A stretch of 35,025 nucleotides of DNA. Source: Fidelibacterota bacterium (lineage in GTDB: Bacteria > Fidelibacterota > UBA2242). The notes under the pieces are model-generated. The model was given only the letters and a program-made list of their open reading frames with translations. It was not told where the DNA came from and made no database searches. This document shows, piece after piece, positions 24,600 through 33,172 of this stretch. The translations under genes and the position numbers were made by a program. Location of the stretch: positions 1 to 35,025 of the forward strand of contig JADHWC010000018.1 in the NCBI GenBank assembly GCA_016783665.1, in the 5' to 3' direction. Position 1 is the stretch's first letter, and each line of letters begins with the position of its first letter.

Positions 24600-26492
24600 G
24601 TGAGAAAGGAGTGGTTAATTTATTTTCAAAATCAGAGAACATTGATACATAAAACAAAACTTTTAGAAATTGTTGTAATAATGCTGCTTGCGCAGGCCAA
24701 TCTGCTTCTGGCGAAGGATATCAGCGTAAGCGCCAGTGTGGATCGGAATAGCATCCATCTGGATGATGTGATCACATTTTCGATCAAAATCGAAGGGACG
24801 CGTGACTTTCCCGCGGTCCCCTCGCCCCAAAGCGATGGTTTTGTGATCATCTCAGGGCCATCGCAATCCAGTAATATCCAAATCATCAATGGGGAAATGA
24901 GCGCTTCGAAGACAATTCAATGGCGCCTGGCGCCAACAAAGACCGGGAAACAGGAGATCAAACCTATTTCAATAAAATATCGCCGTAAAAATTATCAGAC
25001 AAAAGCGGTTTCTGTTATGGTGATGGATCCCAAGACTACAACGCCTGCGCCACAAACCGGAAATATTCCGACACCGCGGACTCAAGCGTCCCGGCGAACC
25101 GAAAGCAGTCAGTATAATATCTTCCTGAAGGCAGACGTTTCAAAAACGACACTTTATAAAGGCGAGGAACTGATCGTATCCTTTGATCTCTATTTTCAAA
25201 ATGTCCGTAATTTTGCGACCCAGAAATTACCTGATGCCAGAGGATTTTGGACCGAACAATTTCCGGAAAAACGGAATCCCACCATAGAATCTGTAGTACT
25301 GAACGGCATTGCTTATAAGAGGTCAACGTTACGACGCCTGGCGCTGTTTCCCACAACGACAGGCGACCTGGTAATTGACCCAATGGTTATCAATTGTGAG
25401 ATTGTTGTGCCAAGTCAACGTCGCCGCTCGGTTTTTGACGATTTTTTTGATGATCCATTTTTTCGCGATCCGTTTTTTAGCAGCACAAAGACTGTGGAAG
25501 TTAGTTCCGAACCGGTATCGGTTCATGTCAAGGATCTGCCCGTCGCCGGGAAACCGGCAGGATTTAGCGGAGCCGTCGGAAACTTTGTGATAGAAAGCGT
25601 TATCGACACCCTTCAAACAAAACAGGATCAGGCGCTGACGCTGCGCTATAAGATATCCGGTTCGGGTAATATAAACGCTGTGAAATTACCGCCCTTGAAA
25701 CTTCCGGCAAATGTGGAAATATTTGAACCGAAGATTGAGCGCACTATTAATAATAAAGGTAAATCCATTCGCGGAAGTGTTTCATATGAATACGTTCTCA
25801 TTACCCGTAGCAGCGGTCGTTTAAGAATTCCGTCACTGAACTATGTTTATTTTGATCCAATTGTAAAACGTTATCAGTCCAGTAACGCAACGGGTTTCAA
25901 TATCGATGTTAAACCGCTTGACCAGGGGCTTGCGGCTCATAATGCCGGTTTTAGTAAAGAAGAGGTGTTCTTATTGGGGAGTGATATCCGCTTTATTATC
26001 CGGGATAATCCGAACTGGCAACGTCTTGGATCAACCGTGTTCACCCGATTCTGGTTCTGGTTTATTAATATTCTGTCTCTGCTTGTCATTACCGGCAGTA
26101 TCCTGTTCCGCTGGTGGGTGGATAAACTGGAAACCAATAGTCTGTTTGCCCGGAAACGCCGGGCATTATCCGGAGCGTTAACAATTTTAAAGGACGTTGA
26201 AAAAGACATTGCCGTGCATGAATTGGATGATGTTTGCAACAAACTGGATCGAGGGCTGACGGGATTTGTTTCCGATAGATCAGGTATGCCGTCATCGGGA
26301 ATCGGTCCCAAAGAGATTCATAGGGCATTAATTGATAATAACGTTGATATAGTTCTTACAGAATCGGTGGATAACCTTCTTAAGGAGCTCGAGCAGTACC
26401 GGTTTTTGCCCGGTGAACTAAGCGATAAGGATTATCGACGTTTATTAGATACAGCTAATGAGATAATCGGAAGATTAAGCAAGGTCATATAA
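24600..26492 (+). CDS. batD: BatD, oxygen-tolerance family membrane protein
   Basis: The 630-residue protein matches BatD. It has an unusually long N-terminal leader before the hydrophobic signal (about 23-39). Beta-rich periplasmic repeats begin at ISVSASVDRNSIHLDDVITFSIKIEG. The characteristic aromatic/acidic DDFFDDPFFRDPFF stretch lies near residues 280-293, a membrane helix near 483-505 and a helical cytoplasmic tail of about 120 residues. GTG 24600 is chosen for its AGGAG site; the real signal peptide could begin later. batE starts one base after the stop. BatD is thought to act with the VWA proteins in the envelope. Confidence 0.9.
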   Translation: MRKEWLIYFQNQRTLIHKTKLLEIVVIMLLAQANLLLAKDISVSASVDRNSIHLDDVITFSIKIEGTRDFPAVPSPQSDGFVIISGPSQSSNIQIINGEMSASKTIQWRLAPTKTGKQEIKPISIKYRRKNYQTKAVSVMVMDPKTTTPAPQTGNIPTPRTQASRRTESSQYNIFLKADVSKTTLYKGEELIVSFDLYFQNVRNFATQKLPDARGFWTEQFPEKRNPTIESVVLNGIAYKRSTLRRLALFPTTTGDLVIDPMVINCEIVVPSQRRRSVFDDFFDDPFFRDPFFSSTKTVEVSSEPVSVHVKDLPVAGKPAGFSGAVGNFVIESVIDTLQTKQDQALTLRYKISGSGNINAVKLPPLKLPANVEIFEPKIERTINNKGKSIRGSVSYEYVLITRSSGRLRIPSLNYVYFDPIVKRYQSSNATGFNIDVKPLDQGLAAHNAGFSKEEVFLLGSDIRFIIRDNPNWQRLGSTVFTRFWFWFINILSLLVITGSILFRWWVDKLETNSLFARKRRALSGALTILKDVEKDIAVHELDDVCNKLDRGLTGFVSDRSGMPSSGIGPKEIHRALIDNNVDIVLTESVDNLLKELEQYRFLPGELSDKDYRRLLDTANEIIGRLSKVI

Positions 26493-26493
26493 C

Positions 26494-27258
26494 ATGCCAA
26501 AATCTTTAATCATCTTATTTATTCTGATAGTCATGCTGTCCGCTGGGATGTCGGCTCAGAGTTCGGTTGATTTTTACTATCAAAAAGGTAATGAATATTA
26601 CTTCGAGGAAAATTATGTTGAGGCAATCCGGCAGTATGAAGTCGTTATTAGTAATGGTTATGAAAGCAGTGAACTTTACTATAATCTTGGGAACGCTTAT
26701 TATCGAACCGGTCAATTAGGAAAAGCGATTCTCTATTATGAGCGGGCTTTAAAGAAGAGTCCCAAGGATAAAAATATTCTATTTAATTTGAGATTAGCGA
26801 ATTTGAGAGTAAAAGACCGGATCGATATTCCACTGGAGTTTTTCATTTTTCGCTGGAATCGAAACCTTGTCCAGCTATTATCCATGAACGCCTGGGCCTG
26901 GATTATGACCCTTTTGTTTTTGACAGCAAGTGTCCTGCTCGCTGTGCGCTTGATTATAAATATCGGTATATTCAGGCGTCCCGCTCGAATGGTCAGCACA
27001 ATTTTATTTATCTGCGCCGCAATGATTCTCTGCCCGCTCGTTCAGCGATTCCAGATGGAACAATCCCACTCTTACGGGATAATACTTCAGTCCAGTACCA
27101 AAAGCCTGGCGGCGCCCCAGGAGGGCAGTACCGAGTTATTCATTGTTCACGAGGGGACCAAAGTCCAGGTATTGGATAGGGACGGAGATTGGAGTAAGGT
27201 AGAATTGATCGATGGCAAACAGGGCTGGATACTCTCATCCGAGCTGGAAATAATTTAA
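26494..27258 (+). CDS. batE: BatE, TPR and SH3 domain protein
   Basis: The 254-residue protein has a signal peptide (1-21, cleavage near MSA-QS). TPR units span about 25-95 (YYNLGNAYYRTGQLGKAILYYERALKKSP). Two membrane helices lie near 134-152 and 165-184, and a C-terminal bacterial SH3 domain at about 197-254 ends GWILSSELEII. TPR plus SH3 at the end of a batABCD run is the BatE layout. The SH3 domain suggests contact with peptidoglycan or a protein partner in the periplasm. It is the last gene of the Bat operon; 67 bases separate it from the SPOR gene. Confidence 0.88.
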   Translation: MPKSLIILFILIVMLSAGMSAQSSVDFYYQKGNEYYFEENYVEAIRQYEVVISNGYESSELYYNLGNAYYRTGQLGKAILYYERALKKSPKDKNILFNLRLANLRVKDRIDIPLEFFIFRWNRNLVQLLSMNAWAWIMTLLFLTASVLLAVRLIINIGIFRRPARMVSTILFICAAMILCPLVQRFQMEQSHSYGIILQSSTKSLAAPQEGSTELFIVHEGTKVQVLDRDGDWSKVELIDGKQGWILSSELEII

Positions 27259-27325
27259 GATCGAAAGGATGGTCTTCTCTTTTTAAATATGCCGAATATT
27301 TTGTATATTTCAGGCAGCTAATAGT

Positions 27326-27811
27326 ATGATGATGAAAAAACGACTTTTTGGATTACTGATAATATGTCTCTTAAGTTCTCTTTTTGCTCAGAATCCTATG
27401 GCAGAGCAGGATGAGAGTTTCGACCCCATGGATTTGTATGAACCGTCATTGCCGATCCTGGACGGATCACTGATTTACGAGATAATTACGGATATAAAAG
27501 AACCGTCAGCAAGCGATCGAATCGGACAGGATACTCTCAGGGTGGTGGAAAAAATAGGTTGGAAAGTTCAGCTGTTCTCTACCACCGACTTTTATCGGGC
27601 GGATACCGTGTACTTTCAGGCGATTGATGATTTTATCGAACAGGACGTCGTAAAAGTATTTAATTCACCCTACTATAAAATCAGGCTTGGGAACTGTATC
27701 ACGAGGGAAGAAGCGGAAGACCTGCTGGGCCGGGCCCTGGATTTAAAATACCGTGACGCCTGGATCATCCGCACAGCGGTGAAAACGGAAGAACGATTGA
27801 TTTTTTATTAA
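27326..27811 (+). CDS. Exported SPOR-domain protein
   Basis: The 161-residue protein has a signal peptide (about 1-21, ending LFAQ). A poorly conserved acidic stretch (25-70) follows, then a C-terminal SPOR-like domain (about 78-152) starting GWKVQLFSTTDF and including YYKIRLGNCITREEAEDLLGRAL. SPOR domains bind denuded peptidoglycan, often at the division septum. Unlike FtsN it has no membrane anchor and no visible enzyme domain, so it may be a free periplasmic or lipid-independent cell-wall binder. Three ATG codons stand in a row at the start, with only a weak ribosome site. It sits alone between the Bat operon and yebC. Confidence 0.8.
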   Translation: MMMKKRLFGLLIICLLSSLFAQNPMAEQDESFDPMDLYEPSLPILDGSLIYEIITDIKEPSASDRIGQDTLRVVEKIGWKVQLFSTTDFYRADTVYFQAIDDFIEQDVVKVFNSPYYKIRLGNCITREEAEDLLGRALDLKYRDAWIIRTAVKTEERLIFY

Positions 27812-27826
27812 GTCTAAAGATATATT
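27797..27826 (+). promoter_or_regulatory. Possible sigma-70 promoter of yebC-ruvC-ruvA
   Basis: TTGATT (27797-27802) and TATATT (27821-27826) are separated by 18 bases. Transcription would begin near 27833, about 17 bases before the yebC ATG. The -35 box lies in the last codons of the SPOR gene. Confidence 0.35.
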
Positions 27827-27849
27827 GCATAGATTAAGCGAGGTAATTT

Positions 27850-28614
27850 ATGTCAGGTCACTCAAAGTGGAGTACCATAAAGCGGAAAAAAGGCGCTCAA
27901 GACGCCAAACGCGGTAAAATATTTACCAAACTCATAAAGGAAATCCAGGTGGCGGCCAAAATGAGTGGCGGCGATGAAAGCGCCAATCCCCGCCTGCGGT
28001 CCGCGATCCAGGTTGCCAGGGTTGCCAATATGCCATCAGCCAATATTGAGAAGGCGATTAAGAAGGGAACCGGAGAACTCGAAGGCGTGAATTATGAAGA
28101 GGTTAGTTATGAGGCGTATGGACCCGGCGGGATTGCCATCTATATGGAAGCCATGACGGATAATAAGAAACGCACCGTATCTGAAATTCGTCATCTGCTG
28201 ACCAAGCATGATGGGCATTTAGCAACCAATGGCAGCGTGGCCTGGATGTTTGAGAAAAAGGGGATCATTATGGTGGATAAGAGTAGCACCAATGAGGACG
28301 ATCTTCTGATGGTGGCGATCGAAGCCGGCGCTAATGATATCCTTGAAGAAGATGATATTTATGAAGTTGATATGGAACCCTCGGCATTTGATGATGTAAA
28401 AAACGCACTTGAGAGCAGCAATATTCAACCCCTGGAAGCCGCAATTCAAATGATCCCGAAAAACGTTGTTAAAGCCGATGAAAAATTAGCGTCGAAAATA
28501 TTGAATTTAATGGAAGTTTTGGAAGATCACGATGATATTCAAAATGTCTATACCAACGTTGATATTGACGAAGAGATCATAAATCCCGCTAAGGCGGGAC
28601 AGGAAAATACTTAA
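27850..28614 (+). CDS. yebC: YebC/PmpR family DNA-binding or translation-linked protein
   Basis: The 254-residue protein starts with the invariant MSGHSKWSTIKRKKGAQDAKRGKIF. It has ANMPSANIEKAIKKGTGE (about 59-76), YGPGGIAIYMEAMTDNKKRT and GSVAWMFEKKG, as in all YebC proteins. The family has been described as transcriptional regulators and, more recently for some members, as ribosome-associated factors easing polyproline stalling. Which applies here cannot be told from sequence. GAGGTAATTT precedes the ATG. The stop shares its A with ruvC (TAATG); the yebC-ruvC-ruvA order is widely conserved. Confidence 0.95.
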   Translation: MSGHSKWSTIKRKKGAQDAKRGKIFTKLIKEIQVAAKMSGGDESANPRLRSAIQVARVANMPSANIEKAIKKGTGELEGVNYEEVSYEAYGPGGIAIYMEAMTDNKKRTVSEIRHLLTKHDGHLATNGSVAWMFEKKGIIMVDKSSTNEDDLLMVAIEAGANDILEEDDIYEVDMEPSAFDDVKNALESSNIQPLEAAIQMIPKNVVKADEKLASKILNLMEVLEDHDDIQNVYTNVDIDEEIINPAKAGQENT

Positions 28615-29114
28615 TGCATTCCGAGATCCGAGTGATCGGACTGGATCATGGGATTCATCATACGGGATACGGCATATTGATTAAAAAACAAACTAAAATT
28701 AGTTGTCTGGACTGGGGAACTATTGATACATCGCCCAAGATGGTGTTTCCAAAACGGCTTCAGAAAATCTATGAAGAGTTGCTGGAGATTATAAGGCGCT
28801 GGAATCCCACGATCATGGCGATTGAAGCAGCCATTTATGCCCAAAATATCAAGACGGCGCTTTTAATGGGACATGCCCGGGCTTGCGCAATTCTCGCCGG
28901 CGCCAATTCTGATCTTGAAATTTTTGAGTATTCACCTAAGAAAATCAAATCTGCCGTTGTGGGCAATGGCGCCGCTTCAAAGGAACAGGTCAGGTTTATG
29001 ATCACCCGGCTTTTAAATATACATGATAAAAATATCCCTTTTGATGCATCGGACGCTCTGGCGGCGGGATTCTGTCACTTAAATCAAATGCCCCGACAAG
29101 TCGGGGTGAGGTAA
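28614..29114 (+). CDS. ruvC: Holliday junction resolvase RuvC
   Basis: RuvC cuts Holliday junctions during recombination. The 166-residue protein has all four acidic catalytic residues: Asp11 (GLDHG), Glu71 (AIEAAIYAQN), Asp144 and Asp147 (FDASDALAAG). ALLMGHARACAIL and KKIKSAVVGNGAASKEQV are also present. The second glycine of the usual LGIDPG loop is kept, but its proline is histidine. The last eight residues (MPRQVGVR) lie beyond the family core and are encoded by a palindrome that abuts the ruvA ribosome site. The start shares one base with yebC. Confidence 0.95.
   Translation: MHSEIRVIGLDHGIHHTGYGILIKKQTKISCLDWGTIDTSPKMVFPKRLQKIYEELLEIIRRWNPTIMAIEAAIYAQNIKTALLMGHARACAILAGANSDLEIFEYSPKKIKSAVVGNGAASKEQVRFMITRLLNIHDKNIPFDASDALAAGFCHLNQMPRQVGVR
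29091..29106 (+). repeat. Palindrome forming the last ruvC codons beside the ruvA ribosome site
   Basis: CCCCGAC and GTCGGGG are exact reverse complements separated by AA. In RNA this gives a 6-bp GC stem with a CAAG loop. It encodes part of the RuvC tail and ends one base before the GAGGT ribosome site (29108-29112) of ruvA, whose ATG is at 29118. Folding could hinder ribosome loading on ruvA unless ribosomes finishing ruvC melt it. Confidence 0.65.
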
Positions 29115-29117
29115 TAC

Positions 29118-29711
29118 ATGTTTGCCTATTTAGATGGTATTGTTACTTATAAAGATCCGACATTGCTGCTGCTGGATGTTCATGGCGTCGGCTATGAAGT
29201 GTTGATACCTCTGTCCACCTTTGAGCGCCTCCCTCGTTTGAATGAACGCATCAAACTGCTGATTCATTATCAGGTACGCGAAGATGCCCAAACCCTGTAT
29301 GGATTCTATTCTCAGGAGGAAAAAGACCTGTTCCTGAAATTAATCAATATATCCGGTATCGGACCGAAAATGGCGATCACCATATTGAGTGGCGCCAGCC
29401 CGGCGCAGTTCAAGAATCGCATTATAGCGGGAGATGTTAAAGCGTTAACTCTGATCCCCGGTATCGGGTTGAAAACAGCCAAACGGATTATTGTGGAGCT
29501 ACGTGAAAAAATGGTTGGCGCCGATGACAATGTTCCCGAGGATTTAGATGCGATTTTTCAAACGGGCGTTAGTGATGAAGCTCTTAAAGCGCTATTGTCT
29601 CTCGGATATAAACGGTCGGAAGCCTATAATGCGCTGAAACGCGCTTCCAAAGAATTAGGCAGTGATGCAGCGGTGGAAAAGATTTTAAAAGTTGCCCTGA
29701 ATAAAATGTAA
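29118..29711 (+). CDS. ruvA: Holliday junction branch migration subunit RuvA
   Basis: RuvA binds Holliday junctions as a tetramer and loads the RuvB motor. The 197-residue protein has the N-terminal OB-fold (1-62, with LLLLDVHGVGYEVLIPLSTFERLP). Two helix-hairpin-helix motifs follow: ISGIGPKMAITILSG (about 76-90) and IPGIGLKTAKRIIVEL (about 111-126). The C-terminal domain (about 148-197) has DEALKALLSLGYKRSEAYNAL for RuvB contact. GAGGT precedes the ATG. ruvB, usually next, is not in the window; gcvT follows after 13 bases. Confidence 0.97.
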   Translation: MFAYLDGIVTYKDPTLLLLDVHGVGYEVLIPLSTFERLPRLNERIKLLIHYQVREDAQTLYGFYSQEEKDLFLKLINISGIGPKMAITILSGASPAQFKNRIIAGDVKALTLIPGIGLKTAKRIIVELREKMVGADDNVPEDLDAIFQTGVSDEALKALLSLGYKRSEAYNALKRASKELGSDAAVEKILKVALNKM

Positions 29712-29724
29712 ATGAGGATTACAT

Positions 29725-30822
29725 ATGGAATCGACAACAAAAAAAACTCCCTTTTATAACAAGCATGTTGCCCTGGGAGCCAAACTTGTTCCCTTTGCGG
29801 GATATCTGATGCCGGTTCAGTTTACGGGTATTATGGAGGAGCATCGCGCCGTACGCAATGCGGTAGGTGTTTTTGATGTGACCCATATGGGGGAGTTCAT
29901 TGTTCGCGGTCTCAATGCGGAAGCCTTTTTAAGTAAAATTACGGTTAATGATGTTTCCAGACTGGAAATCGGTCAGGTGCAATATTCGGCAATGTGCTAT
30001 GCCGACGGCGGGATTGTTGATGATCTGTTAGTATACCGTTTTGCCGATCATTATATGATGGTTGTCAATTCGTCCAATATTCAAAAAGACTTTGAATGGA
30101 CGCAAAAGAATCTGATGGACGGCGTCGATTTGACCAATATTTCGGATGACATGGCGCTTCTGGCGGTTCAGGGTCCTAAATGTTTTGACCTATTGCGGAA
30201 ATTAACCGATGAGCCGCTGCATAATATTTCCTATTATCATTTTACCGAAGGCGAACTCGCCGGAAAAGATATGATCATCTCCCGGACCGGGTATACCGGC
30301 GAGAAAGGCTTTGAACTGTATCATGATCCGTCATATAGCACGGAGCTCTGGGACGCACTGTTTAAGGCGGGACGTGAATACGGCATTCAGGCGATCGGTC
30401 TGGGAGCCCGGGATACCCTGCGACTGGAAATGAAATACTGTCTCTATGGCAACGAAATCGACCAAACCACCAATCCACTTGAAGCAGGTTTGGGTTGGAT
30501 CACCAACTTTAATAAGGGCGCTTATATCGGCAAGGCTGCACTTGTCAAGATCAAGGAAGCCGGTCTGAAACGCAAGCTCGTTGCATTTGAAATGGAAGAT
30601 AAAGGAATTCCTCGTCATGGTTATCCCATCGTCGTTAATGATAAAGAAGTAGGTATTGTGACCAGCGGAACTCAATCACCCTCCTTAAATGTAGGGATTG
30701 GTTTGGGATATCTCGCCAGGGAATACACGAAAACAGGAACAGAAATAGTTATAGATATAAGGGGACGAAAACTGAAGGCGACTGTGGTAAAACCGCCCTT
30801 CGTGCCTTCACGAACACTATGA
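29725..30822 (+). CDS. gcvT: Glycine cleavage system aminomethyltransferase (T protein)
   Basis: GcvT transfers the methylene group from the H-protein aminomethyl-lipoate to tetrahydrofolate, releasing ammonia. The 365-residue protein shows TPFYNKHVALGAKLVPFAGYLMPVQF near the start and GVFDVTHMGEF. The folate-binding/catalytic segments are INDVSRLEIGQVQYSAMCYADGGIVDD-like in the middle (here beginning VNDVSRLEIGQ) and IGLGARDTLRLEMKYCLYGNEI. The C-terminal beta-barrel contains VTSGTQSPSLNVGIGLGYL. Length is usual. GAGGA lies before the ATG. gcvH and gcvP are not nearby. The stop overlaps ftsK by four bases (ATGA), an unusual pairing that is probably only transcriptional. Confidence 0.96.
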   Translation: MESTTKKTPFYNKHVALGAKLVPFAGYLMPVQFTGIMEEHRAVRNAVGVFDVTHMGEFIVRGLNAEAFLSKITVNDVSRLEIGQVQYSAMCYADGGIVDDLLVYRFADHYMMVVNSSNIQKDFEWTQKNLMDGVDLTNISDDMALLAVQGPKCFDLLRKLTDEPLHNISYYHFTEGELAGKDMIISRTGYTGEKGFELYHDPSYSTELWDALFKAGREYGIQAIGLGARDTLRLEMKYCLYGNEIDQTTNPLEAGLGWITNFNKGAYIGKAALVKIKEAGLKRKLVAFEMEDKGIPRHGYPIVVNDKEVGIVTSGTQSPSLNVGIGLGYLAREYTKTGTEIVIDIRGRKLKATVVKPPFVPSRTL

Positions 30823-33095
30823 GCGCTAAACGTCAGGAGATAACCGGTCTTTTATTAATCGGGTTGGGAATATTAATATTCCTGAGCCTCATTTCGTACA
30901 ATTCTCTGGAAGAACCGACTATCTCTAAAAATGTTGTTATCGGCAACTGGATGGGTATTCTGGGAGTATTTATTTCCCACTATATGATTAAATACACTAT
31001 CGGCGCCGCAGCATTTATATTTCCGGTACTGCTCGTGTTGTGGGGTTGGTGGATTTTTGCTCGGCGAAATTTCAACATGTTAATCCGTTTTACTATATAT
31101 GTTTGCCTGCTGTCGCTCCTGGCGTCTGTAGCGCTGGCGTTACCGGCGGTTAAACAACGAATTATTGGATCCATCGGTTTTCGTTACAGCGGTTATGTCG
31201 GCGGAGTCATCGCTAAAACATTTGTGGATTTTCTGGGATTTTATGGCACGGCGTTTTTCCTGGGACTGTTAGCTCTGGTCACTATCAGAGGTTATTTTTC
31301 ATGGAGTTTTTACGGTCCCTTTGATAAGCTACTGAATCGTAATGCCGAAAAACGGGAGCGAGTTAAAGAGCATAAAACTAAACCGCATCCGGATAAAAAA
31401 TCCAAAAGGAAAAAATTCCTGGGAAAACCGGAGAAAATTCCTGCCGTTCTGGAACCGTTGAAAGAAGAAATCACGATTTCACAGGAAGATATCGACCGTC
31501 CCTTGGAACCGCCTAAACCAATACCTGCCAAAAAGAAAAAACCGGCAACTCCTGACTTTACGATCGATGAAGCCATTGGCAATGGCGATATCGAACATGT
31601 TGACACATTGCAGGAAAAGGTCCCCAGGCGGGAATACATTTTGCCGACTCTGGATTATCTGAACCTGCCGGAAGATTCTCCGCAAGTGAGCAGGGAAGAG
31701 ATGCTGGAAAATGCCCGGTTGCTGGAGAATTCTCTGGAGACCTTTGGTGTCAAGGGTCGTGTTGTCCATGTGTCCCCGGGTCCGGTGATAACCCGTTATG
31801 AGATTGAGCCCGCATCGGGTGTCCGGGTCAGCCGGATTGCCGGTCTGGCGGATGACCTGGCGCGAATTCTTCAGGCCAAGCGGATCCGCATTGTAGCTCC
31901 TATACCCGGGAAGTCGGTGGTTGGGATTGAGATTCCAAACCGCCATCCCTCGATAGTTTATTTACAGAGCATTGTGGGCTCGAAACTGTTCGCCGATGCC
32001 GACTCGAAATTGACCATCGCATTGGGTAAAACCACTTCCGGTGAGGTGAGTACCCTGGATTTGGCAAAAATGCCTCACCTGTTAATTGCAGGCGCCACGG
32101 GTTCCGGGAAAAGCGTCTGCATCAATACAATTATTGCCAGCATTTTATACCGGGCAAAACCGGATGAAGTAAAATTTGTACTGATAGATCCCAAGAAACT
32201 GGAATTATCGGTGTTTCGCGACCTGGAAAAATACCATTTGATAACGTCTGAAGATCTTGATGAATATGTCATCACCAGACCGGATAATGCCATTGTCGCA
32301 TTGCGGTCAATAGAGGCGGAAATGGAGCGCCGCTATGATATACTGGCTGGCGCAACTGTTCGCAATATCGGGGAATACAACAGTAAGGTAAGTAATGGTG
32401 ATCTCGAAAAAGAGTATCTGCCCTATATTGTTGTGATCATCGATGAGCTGGCGGATTTGATGATGACCTCTGCCAAGGAGGTGGAGGAACCGATCACACG
32501 CCTGGCACAGATGTCAAGAGCCGTGGGTGTTCACCTGATCATCGCGACACAACGTCCCTCGGTAAATGTGATTACCGGTGTGATAAAAGCCAATTTCCCG
32601 GCGAGAATTGCCTTCCAGGTGGCGTCAAAAGTTGATTCCCGCACTATCCTGGATATAAATGGCGCGGAAAAGCTCCTGGGGCGTGGTGATATGTTGATTA
32701 CAACACCGCAAAATCCGGAACCGGTGCGTCTTCACAGCGCCTATATTTCGCTGGATGAACTGAAAAAAATCCTGGGACATATTCGGAAACAGCCCAAATC
32801 GGGAGAAGTGGAATTACCATCTGTTAAGGATGAACAATCCGATAAGTTCAATGGTTTGTTAAATGGCGAACGGGATGCCCTGTTTTATGAGGCGCTGCGA
32901 TTAGTGGTTACTCATCAGCAGGGATCGATTTCGCTGCTGCAACGCCGGCTGAAAATTGGTTATTCCCGGGCAGCCCGTCTGATTGATGAACTGGAAGCAG
33001 CCGGAATTGTAGGTCCCTTTACCGGGAGTAAAGCCCGTAATGTTCTGGTTGATGAAACCTATCTGGAAGATATCGATACGGACCAGTTCGATTAA
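30819..33095 (+). CDS. ftsK: DNA translocase FtsK
   Basis: FtsK pumps chromosomal DNA at the septum and couples segregation to division. The 758-residue protein has four N-terminal membrane helices (about 9-27, 44-80, 90-112 and 138-158), then a basic, proline/lysine-rich linker (about 170-270). The motor has Walker A GATGSGKS (425-432), Walker B VVIIDELADLMM and IIATQRPSVNVITG. The C-terminal gamma winged helix (about 690-750) has LQRRLKIGYSRAARLIDELE for recognising KOPS-like sequences. The longer DPKKLELSVFRDLEKYHL insertion resembles the Bacteroidota form. Linker length is modest compared with the E. coli protein. Confidence 0.97.
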   Translation: MSAKRQEITGLLLIGLGILIFLSLISYNSLEEPTISKNVVIGNWMGILGVFISHYMIKYTIGAAAFIFPVLLVLWGWWIFARRNFNMLIRFTIYVCLLSLLASVALALPAVKQRIIGSIGFRYSGYVGGVIAKTFVDFLGFYGTAFFLGLLALVTIRGYFSWSFYGPFDKLLNRNAEKRERVKEHKTKPHPDKKSKRKKFLGKPEKIPAVLEPLKEEITISQEDIDRPLEPPKPIPAKKKKPATPDFTIDEAIGNGDIEHVDTLQEKVPRREYILPTLDYLNLPEDSPQVSREEMLENARLLENSLETFGVKGRVVHVSPGPVITRYEIEPASGVRVSRIAGLADDLARILQAKRIRIVAPIPGKSVVGIEIPNRHPSIVYLQSIVGSKLFADADSKLTIALGKTTSGEVSTLDLAKMPHLLIAGATGSGKSVCINTIIASILYRAKPDEVKFVLIDPKKLELSVFRDLEKYHLITSEDLDEYVITRPDNAIVALRSIEAEMERRYDILAGATVRNIGEYNSKVSNGDLEKEYLPYIVVIIDELADLMMTSAKEVEEPITRLAQMSRAVGVHLIIATQRPSVNVITGVIKANFPARIAFQVASKVDSRTILDINGAEKLLGRGDMLITTPQNPEPVRLHSAYISLDELKKILGHIRKQPKSGEVELPSVKDEQSDKFNGLLNGERDALFYEALRLVVTHQQGSISLLQRRLKIGYSRAARLIDELEAAGIVGPFTGSKARNVLVDETYLEDIDTDQFD

Positions 33096-33172
33096 CGAAC
33101 CAAGTCGGTCACAGTGAGAAATATCACAAAAGATAGTTACGCGATAAAGTACATTTGGAAGTTATTTTAACA

